This document shows positions 23,811-36,930 of a stretch of 64,000 bases of DNA, piece by piece. The number at the start of each line of letters is the position of its first letter. The stretch's first letter is position 1. The stretch spans positions 39,632,045 through 39,696,044 of the forward strand of contig CM068592.1 in NCBI GenBank assembly GCA_035048485.1, written 5' to 3'. The notes under the pieces were generated by a model. That model was not told the DNA's origin. It saw only the letters and a program-made list of their open reading frames with translations, and ran no database searches. Made by a program: the position numbers and the translations under genes. The stretch is from Pteria penguin. Its lineage: Eukaryota > Mollusca > Bivalvia > Pterioida > Pteriidae.

Positions 23811-24694
23811 ATACCATAAGAGTTTTCCTGAAGTCAATTTCCCGAAATACAAAGATGTAAGATTTAAATATACAGGGTTTTCGGGATAATGTCATTGCCA
23901 TATCAAAGCCTATACACGTATATATGTTTTAATATTCATTACAACTGTATTTTTCCATTTTAAATTTAAACAAATTGTGATGCAATATATTTTCAAGAGT
24001 AAGAAATAAGTGAGATATGACTTAAATTGCATGGCAAATCACTCTACGGCGACATTTACAGAAAACAGGCATTTGAGTAAACGATTGTCAGATTTGTTTC
24101 ATCTATCATTACGGATAAATCAAACATTACAGATTGATTATTAATTGTTAAACACATTTATGCTATCATTAAAAGTATGCACCGCGCACTGCCTTAAATG
24201 TAATCTAGCTTTGTCAGTGAATGGATTGTGTGGTGATCACTTTTAGATCAGTTTAGTAGTCCTACTTTGGATTTCCACATTTGCGGTCTTGAGCACCACA
24301 CAACACACAGTAGGTATATATATATATCTATTGTGTGTGTGTATATGTTTATATTTGCAAAAAACTTTCTACATGTCAATAATTTGTATTGGTTATGAGT
24401 TTTATTGTTGTACGTCACTTCAACGATTATGTATCCACGGACATAATCCATAAAAAAAAAATCACTGAAATTATAAGCATGATATTGGTAATTTGAAACC
24501 TTCAGGTAAAGCAAACAAAACGTTTAGGATTACGGCAAACTGTGAAAAACATCAACATAAAAATTCAGACATTACACAGCCATCAAAGTATCCAAAGCTT
24601 TATTATTTGATGAATATCAAATATAATATCCACAACGATGATGCCACACTGGATAAAAGAAAGTATTAAAACTTATTTCTGTCTGTGTCATATT
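23811..24694. other. No gene seen
   Basis: AT-rich sequence with short TATATATA and GTGTGTGTGT stretches near 24314-24345. Nothing supports a gene. Confidence 0.4.
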
Positions 24695-27355
24695 GACATT
24701 CATCGCAATAACAACACAAGCTATAAATGATTTATAATACTGTGATATAGGTGGTATGTAGGTCTATGGTACGATAATCATGGTAATAACAACACAATCT
24801 ATGACTGTTTTATACCACTGTTATATAGGTGTATTGTATGTCTATTGTACGATATTCATGGTAATAACAACACAATCTATGACTGTTTTATACCACTGTT
24901 ATATAGGTGTATTGTATGTCTATTGTACAATAATCATCGTATTATCAACACAATCTATGACTGTTTTATACCACTGTTATATAGGTGTATTGTATGTCTA
25001 TGGTATGATATTCATTGTAATAACAACACAATCTATGACTGTTTTATACCACTGTTATATAGGTGTATTGTATGTCTATGGTACGATATTCATGGTAATA
25101 ACAACACAATCTATGACTGTTTTATACCACTGTTATATAGGTGTATTGTATGTCTATGGTATGATATTCATTGTAATAACAACACAATCTATGACTGTTT
25201 TATACCACTGTTATATAGGTGTATTGTATGTCTATTGTACGATATTCATGGTAATAACAACACAATCTATGACTGTTTTATACCACTGTTATATAGGTGT
25301 ATTGTATGTCTATTGTACGATATTCATGGTAATAACAACACAATCTATGACTGTTTTATACCACTGTTATATCGGTGTATTGTATGTCTATGGCACGATA
25401 ATCATAGTAATAACAACACAATCTATGACTGTTTTATACCACTGTTATATAGGTGTATTGTATGTCTATGGTATGATATTCATGGTAATAACAACACAAT
25501 CTATGACTGTTTTATACCACTGTTATATAGGTGTATTGTATGTCTATTGTACGATAATCATGGTAATAACAACACAATCTATGACTGTTTTATACCACTG
25601 TTATATAGGTGTATTGTATGTCTATGGCACGATAATCATCGTATTATCAACACAATCTATGACTGTTTTATACCACTGTTATATAGGTGTATTGTATGTC
25701 TATGGTATGATATTCATTGTAATAACAACACAATCTATGACTGTTTTATACCACTGTTATATAGGTGTATTGTATGTCTATTGTACAATAATCATCGTAT
25801 TATCAACACAATCTATGACTGTTTTATACCACTGTTATATAGGTGTATTGTATGTCTATGGTACGATATTCATGGTAATAACAACACAATCTATGACTGT
25901 TTTATACCACTGTTATATAGGTGTATTGTATGTCTATTGTACGATATTCATAGTAATAACAACACAATCTATGACTGTTTTATACCACTGTTATATAGGT
26001 GTATTGTATGTCTATGGTACGATAATCATGGTAATAACAACACAATCTATGACTGTTTTATACCACTGTTATATAGGTGTATTGTATGTCTATTGTACGA
26101 TATTCATGGTAATAACAACACAATCTATGACTGTTTTATACCACTGTTATATAGGTGTATTGTATGTCTATGGCACGATATTAATCGTAATAACAACACA
26201 ATCTATGACTGTTTTATACCACTGTTATATAGGTGTATTGTATGTCTATGGTATGATATTCATGGTAATAACAACACAATCTATGACTGTTTTATACCAC
26301 TGTTATATAGGTGTATTGTATGTCTATTGTACGATATTCATGGTAATAACAACACAATCTATGACTGTTTTATACCACTGTTATATAGGTGTATTGTATG
26401 TCTATGGCACGATAATCATCGTATTATCAACACAATCTATGACTGTTTTATACCACTGTTATATAGGTGTATTGTATGTCTATGGTACGATATTCATCGT
26501 AATAACAACACAATCTATGACTGTTTTATACCACTGTTATATAGGTGTATTGTATGTCTATTGTACGATAATCATCGTATTATCAACACAATCTATGACT
26601 GTTTTATACCACTGTTATATAGGTGTATTGTATGTCTATGGCACGATATTCATGGTAATAACAACACAATCTATGACTGTTTTATACCACTGTTATATAG
26701 GTGTATTGTATGTCTATGGTATGATATTCATGGTAATAACAACACAATCTATGACTGTTTTATACCACTGTTATATAGGTGTATTGTATGTCTATGGTAT
26801 GATATTCATGGTAATAACAACACAATCTATGACTGTTTTATACCACTGTTATATAGGTGTATTGTATGTCTATGGTATGATATTCATGGTAATAACAACA
26901 CAATCTATGACTGTTTTATACCACTGTTATATAGGTGTATTGTATGTCTATGGTATCATATTCATCGTATTAACACAATCTATGACTGTTTTACACCACT
27001 GTTATATAGGTGTATTGTATGTCTATGGTACGATATTCATGGTAATAACAACACAATCTATGACTGTTTTATACCACTGTTATATAGGTGTATTGTATGT
27101 CTATGGTACGATATTCATGGTAATAACAACACAATCTATGACTGTTTTATACCACTGTTATATAGGTGTATTGTATGTCTATGGTATGATATTCATGGTA
27201 ATAACAACACAATCTATGACTGTTTTATACCACTGTTATATAGGTGTATTGTATGTCTATTGTACGATATTCATAGTAATAACAACACAATCTATGACTG
27301 TTTTATACCACTGTTATATAGGTGTATTGTATGTCTATGGTATGATATTCATGGT
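24695..27355. repeat. 78-bp minisatellite, left block (about 33 units)
   Basis: About 33 units of 78 bp following one degenerate leading unit (24695-24778). About 60 nt per unit is practically invariant (from AACAACACAATCTATGACTG through TTTTATACCACTGTTATATA to GGTGTATTGTATGTCTAT). Variation is concentrated in a short stretch after it (TATKGYAYRATAWTCATNGT-like). One unit near 26965 has a small deletion. Two plus-strand frames stay open for more than 800 codons because 78 is divisible by three; I regard them as artefacts. Confidence 0.97.
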
Positions 27356-27470
27356 TTGATTGATTGATTGATTTTTGTTTAACGTCACACCACGAATATT
27401 TCACGTATATGGTGACGGCATCTGCCTGATGCAGGGCATACAAATTTTGACCTTTGCAACGGACCCAGAT
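27356..27470 (-). mobile_element. tRNA-derived SINE, copy 2 (head missing), inside the 78-bp array
   Basis: On the plus strand TTGATTGATTGATTGATTTT, then AACGTCACACCACGAATATT, TCACGTATATGGTGACGGCA, TCTGCCTGATGCAGGGCATA and CTTTGCAACGGACCC. This is the reverse complement of the SINE tail and body at 61015-61128. The tRNA-like head is absent. Flanking 78-bp sequence contains ATATTCATGG on both sides (27344-27353 and 27469-27478), which may be a target duplication or just the array phase. Confidence 0.85.
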
Positions 27471-29160
27471 ATTCATGGCAATAACAACACAATCTATGAC
27501 TGTTTTATACCACTGTTATATAGGTGTATTGTATGTCTATTGTACAATAATCATCGTATTATCAACACAATCTATGACTGTTTTATACCACTGTTATATA
27601 GGTGTATTGTATGTCTATTGTACGATAATCATGGTAATAACAACACAATCTATGACTGTTTTATACCACTGTTATATAGGTGTATTGTATGTCTATTGTA
27701 CAATAATCATCGTATTATCAACACAATCTATGACTGTTTTATACCACTGTTATATAGGTGTATTGTATGTCTACGGTATGATATTCATGGTAATAACAAC
27801 ACAATCTATGACTGTTTTATACCACTGTTATATACGTGTATTGTATGTCTATTGTACGATAATCATGGTTATAACAACACAATCTATGACTGTTTTATAC
27901 CACTGTTATATAGGTGTATTGTATGTCTATTGTACGATAATCATGGTAATAACAACACAATCTATGACTGTTTTATACCACTGTTATATAGGTGTATTGT
28001 ATGTCTATTGTACGATATTCATGGTAATAACAACACAATCTATGACTGTTTTATACCACTGTTATATAGGTGTATTATATGTCTATGGTATGATATTCAT
28101 GGTAATAACAACACAATCTATGACTGTTTTATACCACTGTTATATAGGTGTATTGTATGTCTATTGTACAATAATCATCGTATTATCAACACAATCTATG
28201 ACTGTTTTATACCACTGTTATATAGGTGTATTGTATGTCTATTGTACGATAATCATGGTAATAACAACACAATCTATGACTGTTTTATACCACTGTTATA
28301 TAGGTGTATTGTATGTCTATTGTACGATATTCATGGTATTAACAACACAATCTATGACTGCTTTATACCACTGTTATATAGGTGTATTGTATGTCTATTG
28401 TACGATAATCATGGTAATAACAACACAATCTATGACTGTTTTATACCACTGTTATATAGGTGTATTGTATGTCTATGGTATGATATTCATCGTATTAACA
28501 ACACAATCTATGACTGTTTTATACCACTGTTATATAGGTGTATTGTATGTCTATGGTACGATAATCATGGTAATAACAACACAATCTATGACTGTTTTAT
28601 ACCACTGTTATATAGGTGTATTGTATGTCTATGGTATGATATTCATAGTAATAACAACACAATCTATGACTGTTTTATACCACTGTTATATAGGTGTATT
28701 GTATGTCTATGGTACGATATTCATAGTAATAACAACACAATCTATGACTGTTTTATACCACTGTTATATAGGTGTATTGTATGTCTATGGTACGATATTC
28801 ATGGTAATAACAACACAATCTATGACTGTTTTATACCACTGTTATATAGGTGTATTGTATGTCTATGGTACGATATTCATTGTAATAACAACACAATCTA
28901 TGACTGTTTTATACCACTGTTATATAGGTGTATTGTATGTCTATTGTACGATAATTATCGTATTATCAACACAATCTATGACTGTTTTATACCACTGTTA
29001 TATAGGTGTATTGTATGTCTATGGTATGATATTCATAGTAATAACAACACAATCTATGACTGTTTTATACCACTGTTATATAGGTGTATTGTATGTCTAT
29101 GGTACGATATTCATTGTAATAACAACACAATCTATGACTGTTTTATACCACTGTTATACA
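27471..29160. repeat. 78-bp minisatellite, right block (about 22 units)
   Basis: The continuation of the 24695-27355 array after the SINE, in the same orientation and register class, ending in a truncated unit at about 29160. Units share the invariant stretch and the same limited set of variable-segment alleles. Open frames of 571 and 604 codons through it are artefacts of unit length. Confidence 0.97.
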
Positions 29161-29689
29161 GTTTGTTAGGTATGTTTATGGGACGATAATAATACAAAGG
29201 CTACTTTAAACCTACAGAAAGAGAACAATTCCGATCACGTATCCACAAATTAAAGATTAAAGCCAGAAGTAAATGGCATTATTGATTGAGTTAATGCTCA
29301 TGTAATTATGCATTTTATTTCTAAGGACTGATACAAATAATAGGTAAATACTATACTAGTACGAGTAAATAGGTATCTCATGGTATCACACGGGTACCTT
29401 TTTTATCTCTTGTGTATCTACGTTTCCTCTACAGTGCCTTTTTCACATTACGAATCGTATCATTCTCCACAGCATTGATAATACCGTGTGATATACAGTA
29501 TACTGCAATAGCATTTTCTCAGAAGTTTGCAATTTTTTTCAATGTATTGTTCCTTTAATATTTATGTAATCACGGGTGATTTTCGAATGGTATGTTTAAT
29601 CTATTCTATATAGGTCACTAAATAGCTGATAGAAAGAAAGAAGCAAGAACCAAGCTGATTCATATCGTAATAGGTAGATATATATCGGA
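29161..29689. other. No gene seen
   Basis: AT-rich sequence between the 78-bp array and repeat F copy 3; nothing recognised. Confidence 0.4.
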
Positions 29690-29950
29690 AAAAACATACA
29701 ATTACAGAAGTAAAATAGAAGTACCGAAGGTTAAACCATATCTCATAGTCCATGGAATAAAAGGAAAATATCGCGTATAGAGTCATATTCAGACAAATGC
29801 GAACCCCCCCCCCCCCCCCAATCGAGGTGAGACTTGGTGCCCGGGAGGAGTAAGCGTCCCCTGGTTGCATGCAACACCCGTCGCAAAAGTCCTGCTTACA
29901 ACGTTTCAAATCTAGGAAGTAAATACATAAATATACACGTATGAACACAT
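29690..29950 (-). repeat. Dispersed repeat F, copy 3
   Basis: Minus-strand F copy with the core at 29823-29885 (GTTGCATGCAACCAGGGGAC, GCTTACTCCTCCCGGGCACC). A C homopolymer of about 14 nt lies at 29806-29819, between the core and the GTTCGCATTTGTCTGAATAT block. Its lower-coordinate end is the CTTCGGTACTTCTATTTTAC segment near 29710-29730. Confidence 0.8.
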
Positions 29951-29954
29951 GTAG

Positions 29955-30470
29955 AAGACAAGAATATTTAAGAAAGAAAAAAGAGGAGTTACCGGCTTAG
30001 TTATGTGGCAGAAGTCACCATGGAGCTATACAATACATGAATATAAATAATATAATAGAACATTTAACACATTACAAAAATATTTGATTGTAGTGCAATT
30101 ACGATACCGACTTAGGACGGTCATTTAGTTTGACAAAAGCCAAACAAATGGTGTGGTTAACAGGTTTACGGGTCCACCTTCCCACTCACCGTAACAGCAG
30201 AACAATCAAAAGACGTACATTTAAAAATTTATAAATAATCCTCCATGTAAAGAACAAGGGTCAACAGGTATCGCATATTGAGAGGTCATAAAGATATAAA
30301 CACGTAAGGTATTGTAAAACACATAATGGTATAAAAATATATGCGACATCAACATGATAAACCGTGCTCTGCCAGTCTGAAAGCGAGCTAAGACCCTAGA
30401 TCTGTAGGAGTCCCGACTAACAATCAGAGGGGACGAGGTTCAGGACCATGTCTCCTCTGAAAGAGGTTTG
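29955..30470 (-). mobile_element. Retroelement P, copy C: 3' tail
   Basis: Near-identical in content to the copy-B tail: the GAAAGAAAAAAGAGGAG terminus, ACCGACTTAGGACGGTCA at 30105-30123, GGTTAACAGGTTTACGGGTC, TTTATAAATAATCCTCCATG and ACTAACAATCAGAGG. Confidence 0.9.
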
Positions 30471-30800
30471 GACAAGGCCCGTCATATAGTCCCCACCGCC
30501 CTGTTAGTCAGCGTGCAACGTTCAAATAAAAGTCTGCATAAGGCTGTAGAGGGGCCAAATACAAGACCTATAGTCTTTTTGATGATCTCAATATCATATT
30601 GTCTATTTAGGAGACGTTTGACTATTTTATTACATGATAAAATAACGTTATCGGAGCCTTTTACTTTCCTTAGTTTATATACGAGATCACCGTAAAAATT
30701 AGGATGGGAAATTCCATTGGATACATACTGTTGAAAAGAAATATTTCCAAATTTAGATAGAAGTTCTGAATAAGATCTGAAGAATTTGCCGAATGTTTTA
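30471..30800 (-). pseudogene. Retroelement P, copy C: RT C-terminal remnant
   Basis: A 112-residue minus-strand frame with KTFGKFFRSYSELLSKFG, NGISHPNFYGDLVYKLRK and FGPSTALCRLLFERCTLTN before its stop. It is intact over this stretch but 5'-truncated at about 30800, where it abuts repeat E. All catalytic RT motifs are absent. Confidence 0.87.
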
Positions 30801-31400
<600 letters not shown>

Positions 31401-31454
31401 CAGCAGGATAAAGGATCTAAGAAGAAAATGTTTAAATTATAATAAATTTTATCA

Positions 31455-31895
31455 TTCGCCCACGAGCATCACTGAAGAGAAATAAGTTGTCGAAATGTGC
31501 ATCTGGTGCACAAAATTAAAAGGTATATATGTTCTATATTTATTATAACCACTAGGCCGGTGTTACAGCTGGTGGACTGATAGTGCCCGAGGGCATCATA
31601 AGTCTACTTTTCAGTGCTTTTGTACTGACCTGAAATATATACTTAAAATTTTTAGTCATGAAATTATGTAAATCACTCTAAACAAAGGAATATCAACCTC
31701 ATGTATAGCTCTGTACTTAGACTGATTATTTCGTTTCACTTTTCGGTTATTCTGGTTCCAACACTGCTCTTCAAATATTTATATATTATGAGAATTCCAA
31801 TCATTCAGTCTCGAGCATCACTGAAGAGACATAAGTTGTCGAAATGCGCAACTGGTGCACATAATTAAAAGGTATATATGTTCCATATTTGTTAA
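31455..31895 (+). repeat. Dispersed repeat R, copy 1 (tandem period about 349 bp)
   Basis: A ~349-bp unit present about 1.25 times: the ~85-bp segment from GAGCATCACTGAAGAGA to CTATATTTATTA occurs at both ends (31464 and 31813). The interior contains CACTAGGCCGGTGTTACAGC, GTGCCCGAGGGCATCATAAG and CACTGCTCTTCAAATATTTA. The same unit with the same style of overlap occurs at 60050-60443. Both end segments contain a CTGAAGA...CGAAA arrangement resembling a hammerhead core. Confidence 0.85.
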
Positions 31896-32364
31896 TACTG
31901 ATACACAAATTATCGTGTATAATCCACGCGATCTGGAAAGAAAACCAGACTTCAAGATTACTTTAAGCAAACTTGGAATCGAATATAACACAATATAAGG
32001 AGGCAAAATTAATTGTAAAATAAAGGTTAAGTTTAATCAGTATCCACAAGTTAACTTGAATAGAAATGATAAAGTGAATATGTTACGCACTATGTTTAAG
32101 GTTGTGACTGAGCCCAACTGTAATTAATGATGTAAAATGTAGACACATAAGAAAGTGATCACAATTTTATCTATACTGAAACTTTGATTATAGCACACAG
32201 TTTGTGTATTCTTACGGTAAGTACTAAATGAGGTTCTGGTACACTAATGAAACGTACCTTGTGCAGGACAGACATTCATAAGCAATATAGTAAATTCTAG
32301 CGGTTTGAAAGAGTTGAGGACGAAATGGTATAATATGATAATATGTATGTGGTAGTTTTATTTC
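31896..32364. other. No gene seen
   Basis: AT-rich sequence; no supportable feature. Confidence 0.4.
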
Positions 32365-32630
32365 TAAATGTGTTTCCTTTGATTGTACTACTTTCGCGGT
32401 GAGTGGAAAAGTGGGCGCCCATAAGTCGGTTAACCACACCAATTGAATGATGTTTGTTACTTCATCTGACCGTCCTAAGTCGGTATCGTAGCTGCAACAC
32501 AATGGAATATTTTTGTAATGTCGTTCTCACGTGTATATTTTACTATTGTCATTTTTGTGTGCATGTCCTTGGTGAACTTTGTCATACAGCTTTGTCAGAT
32601 GTCTTCAGTTTTCTCTTTTGTTTTAGAAAA
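32365..32630 (+). mobile_element. Solo P-family 3' tail (older subfamily)
   Basis: GTGAGTGGAAAAGTGGGCG, CGGTTAACCACACCAATTGA, then GACCGTCCTAAGTCGGTATC and GTAGCTGCAACACAATGG, ending TGCATGTCCTTGGTGAACTT, TGTCATACAGCTTTGTCAGA and TGTCTTCAGTTTTCTCTTTT. Its outer end differs from copy B's and matches the copy-H tail, defining an older subfamily. Confidence 0.8.
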
Positions 32631-33630
32631 AGAAAGCTGAGACAACAAAAAGGGAGAATTAGAATAAGTTTCAATAGTAAAACCCGCATGCATAGTCAGG
32701 AAATAATCTTACGATAAGCATCATACTCTATTCTATGGGCTGTCTCATATGGATTCCAAATCAGGAAATCAAAGTGTCAGAACATGAAATCTGGAATTTG
32801 CCAAAAAGCATGTATTCTGGGATAAACACTTGTAAATCTTAATTAATGGCAACGTTTTCGGTCTTTTCTTTCTCCTACCTATTATATAACAATAAAAAGG
32901 AAAAAATGAAAACAATCTTAGGAAAATAAAAACCTCACTAAATATAAATCTTACAAAACAGCGAGAAGGGAATAAATATTAATAGTGAAATGATTCCCCT
33001 ACGACAGAAAATTTTACGTAATTATCCAATAATGTTTTATTGCTTTTCAAATTATTTCATTGCCAGGCCGCCCATTTGTCGTTTCAATCGATTGTTCTGA
33101 GGAAGAGGAATATCTCATACCACATTAATAAAATAATGGAAATCATTCGAGAGCAAAGCGAACAATTCTGGAGTATTGTTGATGCGATTAAGGCTTGTAA
33201 TATCCGGAAAAACTGTTCTGATCTCTGTCGTTTAAACGCCTGACTTGATGGCTAATTTGATTTGTACAGGTCGTCACAGATTCAGCATCGTATCTGATTT
33301 CAATAACAAATTAAAGAACACGTATAATTCTTGAGTTTTGTATTACGATATAGCAGTATTAGGTTATTACACAAATTACTGATAAAAAGTACATTCGATT
33401 ACAAACATGCTCGCGTACAGTTACATAAATGCGTCAGGGAACATGGCTTTTCAGTCTAAATTTACAATCTACAAGCAGAAGTAACCGATGGTAATTTGTA
33501 TTTGATTTACTATCTAGACTGCTGTTTTCCAACTTAAAGTAATCAGATTTATTTAAATCAACACAATTGGTGAAATGTGTAAAACGGAAACACGTGTACA
33601 TGCGATTCATATTCAGACCTAAAGTTATTC

Positions 33631-33665
<35 letters not shown>

Positions 33666-33785
33666 CAGTGGATTTTTTTTGTCTGCAGACAGAGGAAAAA
33701 CAGACGAATTAATCATATTAAATGAAAACTTGTCAACATGCTAAGAATGTAAAGGAAAGACATCAAGTTATTATAAAAAAAGTCG
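32631..33785. other. No gene seen; (TC)n run
   Basis: AT-rich sequence. A (TC)n run of about 29 nt at 33634-33662 ends CTTTTCAG. It resembles a splice acceptor, but no coding frame follows it. The open frame at 33040-33243 has no recognisable domain. Confidence 0.45.
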
Positions 33786-34065
33786 CCATTGCCATGCAAT
33801 TAATGAAAGAATAGGTCAAAAAGACAACACAAAAGTATTTAATTGTAATGTAGATGTGACAATGACTTAAGACGGTCAATTGAATTGACATTTGTCCCGT
33901 AATTAGTGTTTTGACATATTAACGGATGGTCAAACGTCCCGGTTACCACAACAGCAATACAATCAAAGAACACACATTAAAATACCTATAAATAATCCTC
34001 CGTATAGAGAATAGGGACCAATAGGCTACTCAAATTTAGAGGTCATAACAATATGAACAATTTCA
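33786..34065 (-). mobile_element. Solo P-family 3' tail, diverged
   Basis: Minus-strand tail pieces in order: a TTTAATTGTAATGTAGATGT block, GACTTAAGACGGTCAATTGA, CCGGTTACCACAACAGCAAT, then CTATAAATAATCCTCCGTAT and AGAGAATAGG. It lies back to back with the plus-strand copy G. Confidence 0.7.
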
Positions 34066-34149
34066 TTTACAATATTCCACCTCTTTCTAAGAAGTAAAAT
34101 GAACTTATGAAGTTCTTTTCTTAAAATTGATTTCAACATCTAGTACGTA

Positions 34150-34830
34150 TGTTGAAATCCCATTGTTAAAGAATAAAATCCCAGCTGAACATCGTAAAGA
34201 TACAACTTCATATTAAACATTGATAAATATCATCTTCCAACCATATATTGGCTTCCTAAGTTACACAAAAGTCAAGAGAGTTTAGATCATACCTCCGTAC
34301 TTCATTTACATCTGGTTTTTTTTTCTCAAACAATCAATATGATTTATATATACTTATATATGAATTTATATAATGTTGGACTTGTACTGAGGAATGTCTT
34401 CATAGTTTTGATAGATACTGTTTATGTGCAGTTTAATAGCAAGATTTATCAGCATATTATTGGGATTCCTATGGGCACTAACTGCGCTCCCCTTATAGTA
34501 GATTTTATTTTTATATTTTCATAAGAGGTGCCTCATTGCACTTTCTTCAATTCTCGAACGTTTCGACCTAAATGATAATTTCAATGACACCTGTAGATAT
34601 CTTGATCATGTTTCAGTAATCTATAACTCAGAATTTGAAACTATATTACTGACATTTATACACTCGAACTACAATTAAGCAAAGCAAATACTTTAGAAAG
34701 GATACACCTTTCTTGGACATAAATATCAAGATTATTGAACACAATATCCATACAAAAATATATGATAAATGTGACGACTTTGGATTTCCTAATGTAAATT
34801 CCCAGTACTAACGTGTAGATTTTCACGTAT
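34150..34830 (+). pseudogene. Penelope-like reverse transcriptase, copy G (decayed)
   Basis: Plus-strand fragments of a P-type RT: DKYHLPTIYWLPKLHK near 34220-34275 (a conserved N-terminal segment), then after a deletion FNSKIYQHIIGIPMGTNCAP at 34430-34490 (motif B), and after more frameshifts FLDINIKII and IYDKCDDFGFPNVN at 34710-34795. Motif C is not recognisable. A codon for leucine (TTA) stands where copies A and B have TGA, suggesting that the stop in those copies is derived. Confidence 0.75.
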
Positions 34831-35100
34831 TTTTTAAAAAATACTTTGAATCTTATAACTAGGGGTTACAAAATTCTTACATTAGCATATTATAAAAAAA
34901 GTTTGCTTTGATTTTTTTATGACTTCTAATATTGAGTGCTATCGCAACTGTAATACAATCGATTATTTTTGTATTGTTTTCTGTGTTAATCTAACTATGA
35001 TCGTGATTTTGTGCATGTTCTTCGTTATCTGTGTCATACGGCTTAGTCAGATGTCTTCTGCCATCTCATTCATTTATGACCATTAGCTCTAAATGTTTGT
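34831..35100 (+). mobile_element. P-family 3' tail of copy G, diverged
   Basis: TGACTTCTAATATTGAG, then ATCGCAACTGTAATACAATC, GATTATTTTTGTATTGTTTT and an end TGTGCATGTTCTTCGTTATC, TGTGTCATACGGCTTAGTCA, GATGTCTTCTGCC. Much of the inner tail, including most of the GACCGTCC motif, is deleted. Confidence 0.7.
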
Positions 35101-35576
35101 TTATTTTACTTTCAGAATGTTTAAATATATTCATATTGAATCAATATTCACTCCGACTGTTCCTAGTAGTACATATTAACTAAGGTTTCATTATTCAATT
35201 AACAGTAATTATTAGAAGATAAATCAACAGTTAATAAGATGTCTGTATCAACAATTTATATCTCAGAGCCGAACGTGTGAAAGTTTATCTGTAGGACAAA
35301 TATGTAATCACACTGCTCTTATAGGGAATGTCAAAACCAATCAAAACGACAATGATATGTAGAAATGGTTGCCACAGTTGATTACGACTAAGTAAATATC
35401 ACTGCTTATGGACTGTTATTTCCCGAGGATGACTTTAGCCAAGTGTTTAGTGCTTCTATGCTTACACGAAATATATACTTTGAATTACTGAGAAAAAGTT
35501 TGTTAATGATATTAAATCTACGTATCAAATTACAGAGTGAATCAACAGGAGTCAATTGAGATATTTACATGTACAT
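35101..35576. other. No gene seen; possible R trace
   Basis: At 35405-35500 a segment (TATGGACTGTTATTTCCCGA, TTTAGTGCTTCTATGCTTAC, GAAATATATACTTTGAATT) weakly resembles the middle of repeat R. Otherwise nothing is recognised. Confidence 0.4.
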
Positions 35577-35577
35577 T

Positions 35578-35820
35578 CCGGGGCCAGTTATTCGACATTT
35601 TAACCACTGGTTAAGCTAATCAGTGGTTAATGTTTTAGAGTTGGATAATTTCATTTATATAATTTCTGTATTAAAATTACTTTACAAAGCTTGTTTCATA
35701 TGTTACAAATCAGTACACATACTATGACTTAAAGATTTCTCATTTCAAAGATACAGTCAGATGAAATTTAAACATTGGTTTGCTAAACCAGTAGTTAAAG
35801 TTTCTAACAACTGGCCCCAG
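35578..35820. mobile_element. Palindromic MITE with GGGGCCAGTT termini
   Basis: A 240-bp element with inverted arms of about 50 bp: GGGGCCAGTTATTCGACATT onward against its reverse complement ending AACAACTGGCCCC. Inside each arm a smaller palindrome (ACCACTGGTT) occurs. I could not identify a target duplication, so the superfamily is open. Confidence 0.75.
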
Positions 35821-36500
35821 ATTTATTAGAATTAGTGAAGAATGTTTTCATCTTCCGACGTATACCGTGGTTCGGAATCTGTCTAATTCGACAGACAGGA
35901 TATTGATATCTTATCGGTTTGGATCTGACACCACAGTTTGTTCTTACACAACTTTCGGCATGAGCAACACTAGGACATAAACATTTAGTCTGACACACTG
36001 TCGTGATTTTTGATATGCTACCCTTGGTATATTTTCCCTGGTCGATGGCGTTCAGCGTAAAGAAGTCTGGGAAATTGCATTAAATCAACGAGAACAAAAT
36101 GATTTTAATTAAATATTTTATTTAATCATGATCTGTTATTATGTATGTTTACGAGAGTATATCTTTCGAGTTTAATGGATACATTTCAAAACACTTATTG
36201 TTGTTTTCTAAATCACGATCTAAATCACAGTTTCACAGAAGGTTCGATCTAGATAAAATGTGGGAGCCGATGACACAATTACAATGTTATATTTAGAATA
36301 ATCGCTGTACGCACACTTGGTAGTTTTGCTTTGTAACTTATCAAAACATTGGCATCCATCTTCAGATCAAAAATATACACTGTGAGTAACATTACCGAAA
36401 GTCCGCTCATTTGTAGTATTCAAAATGTATGTCATTTATCAGGGATAGTCACTGTTGGGAAAGATATGGAACCGATTTCTTTGTCAAACTTTTTTTTCCA
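35821..36500. other. No gene seen
   Basis: AT-rich sequence. The minus-strand open frame at 35804-35998 contains several Cys codons but nothing recognisable. Confidence 0.4.
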
Positions 36501-36930
36501 GATCTAGGGTCTTAGCTCGCTTTCAGACTGGCAGAGCACGGTTTATCATGTTGATGTCGCATATATTTTTATACCATTATGTGTTTTACAATACCTTACG
36601 TGTTTATATTTTATGACCTCTCAATATGCGATACCTGTTGACCCTTGTTTTTTACATGGAGGATTATTTTATAAATTTTTAAATGTACGTGCTTTGATTG
36701 TTCTGCTGTTACGGTGAGTGGGAAGGTGGGCCCGTAAACCGGTTAACCACACCATTTCTTTGGTTTTTGTCAAATTAAATGACCGTCCTAAGTCGGTATC
36801 GTAATTGCACTACAATCAAATATTTTTGTAATGTGTTATATGTTCTAGTATATTATTTATATTCATGTATTGTATAGCTCCATGGTGACTTCTGCCACAT
36901 AAATGAGCCAGTAACTCCTCTTTTTTCTTT
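36501..36930 (+). mobile_element. Solo P-family 3' tail (young subfamily)
   Basis: Begins at AGATCTAGGGTCTTAGCTCG and continues almost identically to the copy-B tail through GACCGTCCTAAGTCGGTATC to the CTCCTCTTTTTTCTTTT terminus. It lacks the first ~70 bp of the tail and all RT sequence. Confidence 0.9.

Noticed and set aside
24695..29160. The 78-bp array as repeats with variable spacers
   Set aside because: The variable segment takes only a few recurrent alleles and is not unique per unit, and the context is eukaryotic.
24780..29189. Plus-strand open frames of 859, 840, 604 and 571 codons made of a 26-residue hydrophobic repeat
   Set aside because: They are the two stop-free frames of a 78-bp tandem repeat. 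Two overlapping frames stay open equally, which is expected from a stop-free unit divisible by three and not from coding selection. No promoter, splice or domain evidence supports translation.
33634..33670. A (TC)n tract ending TTTTCAG as a real splice acceptor
   Set aside because: No open coding frame follows and no other exon was recognised on the plus strand nearby; simple-sequence DNA gives such a match by chance.
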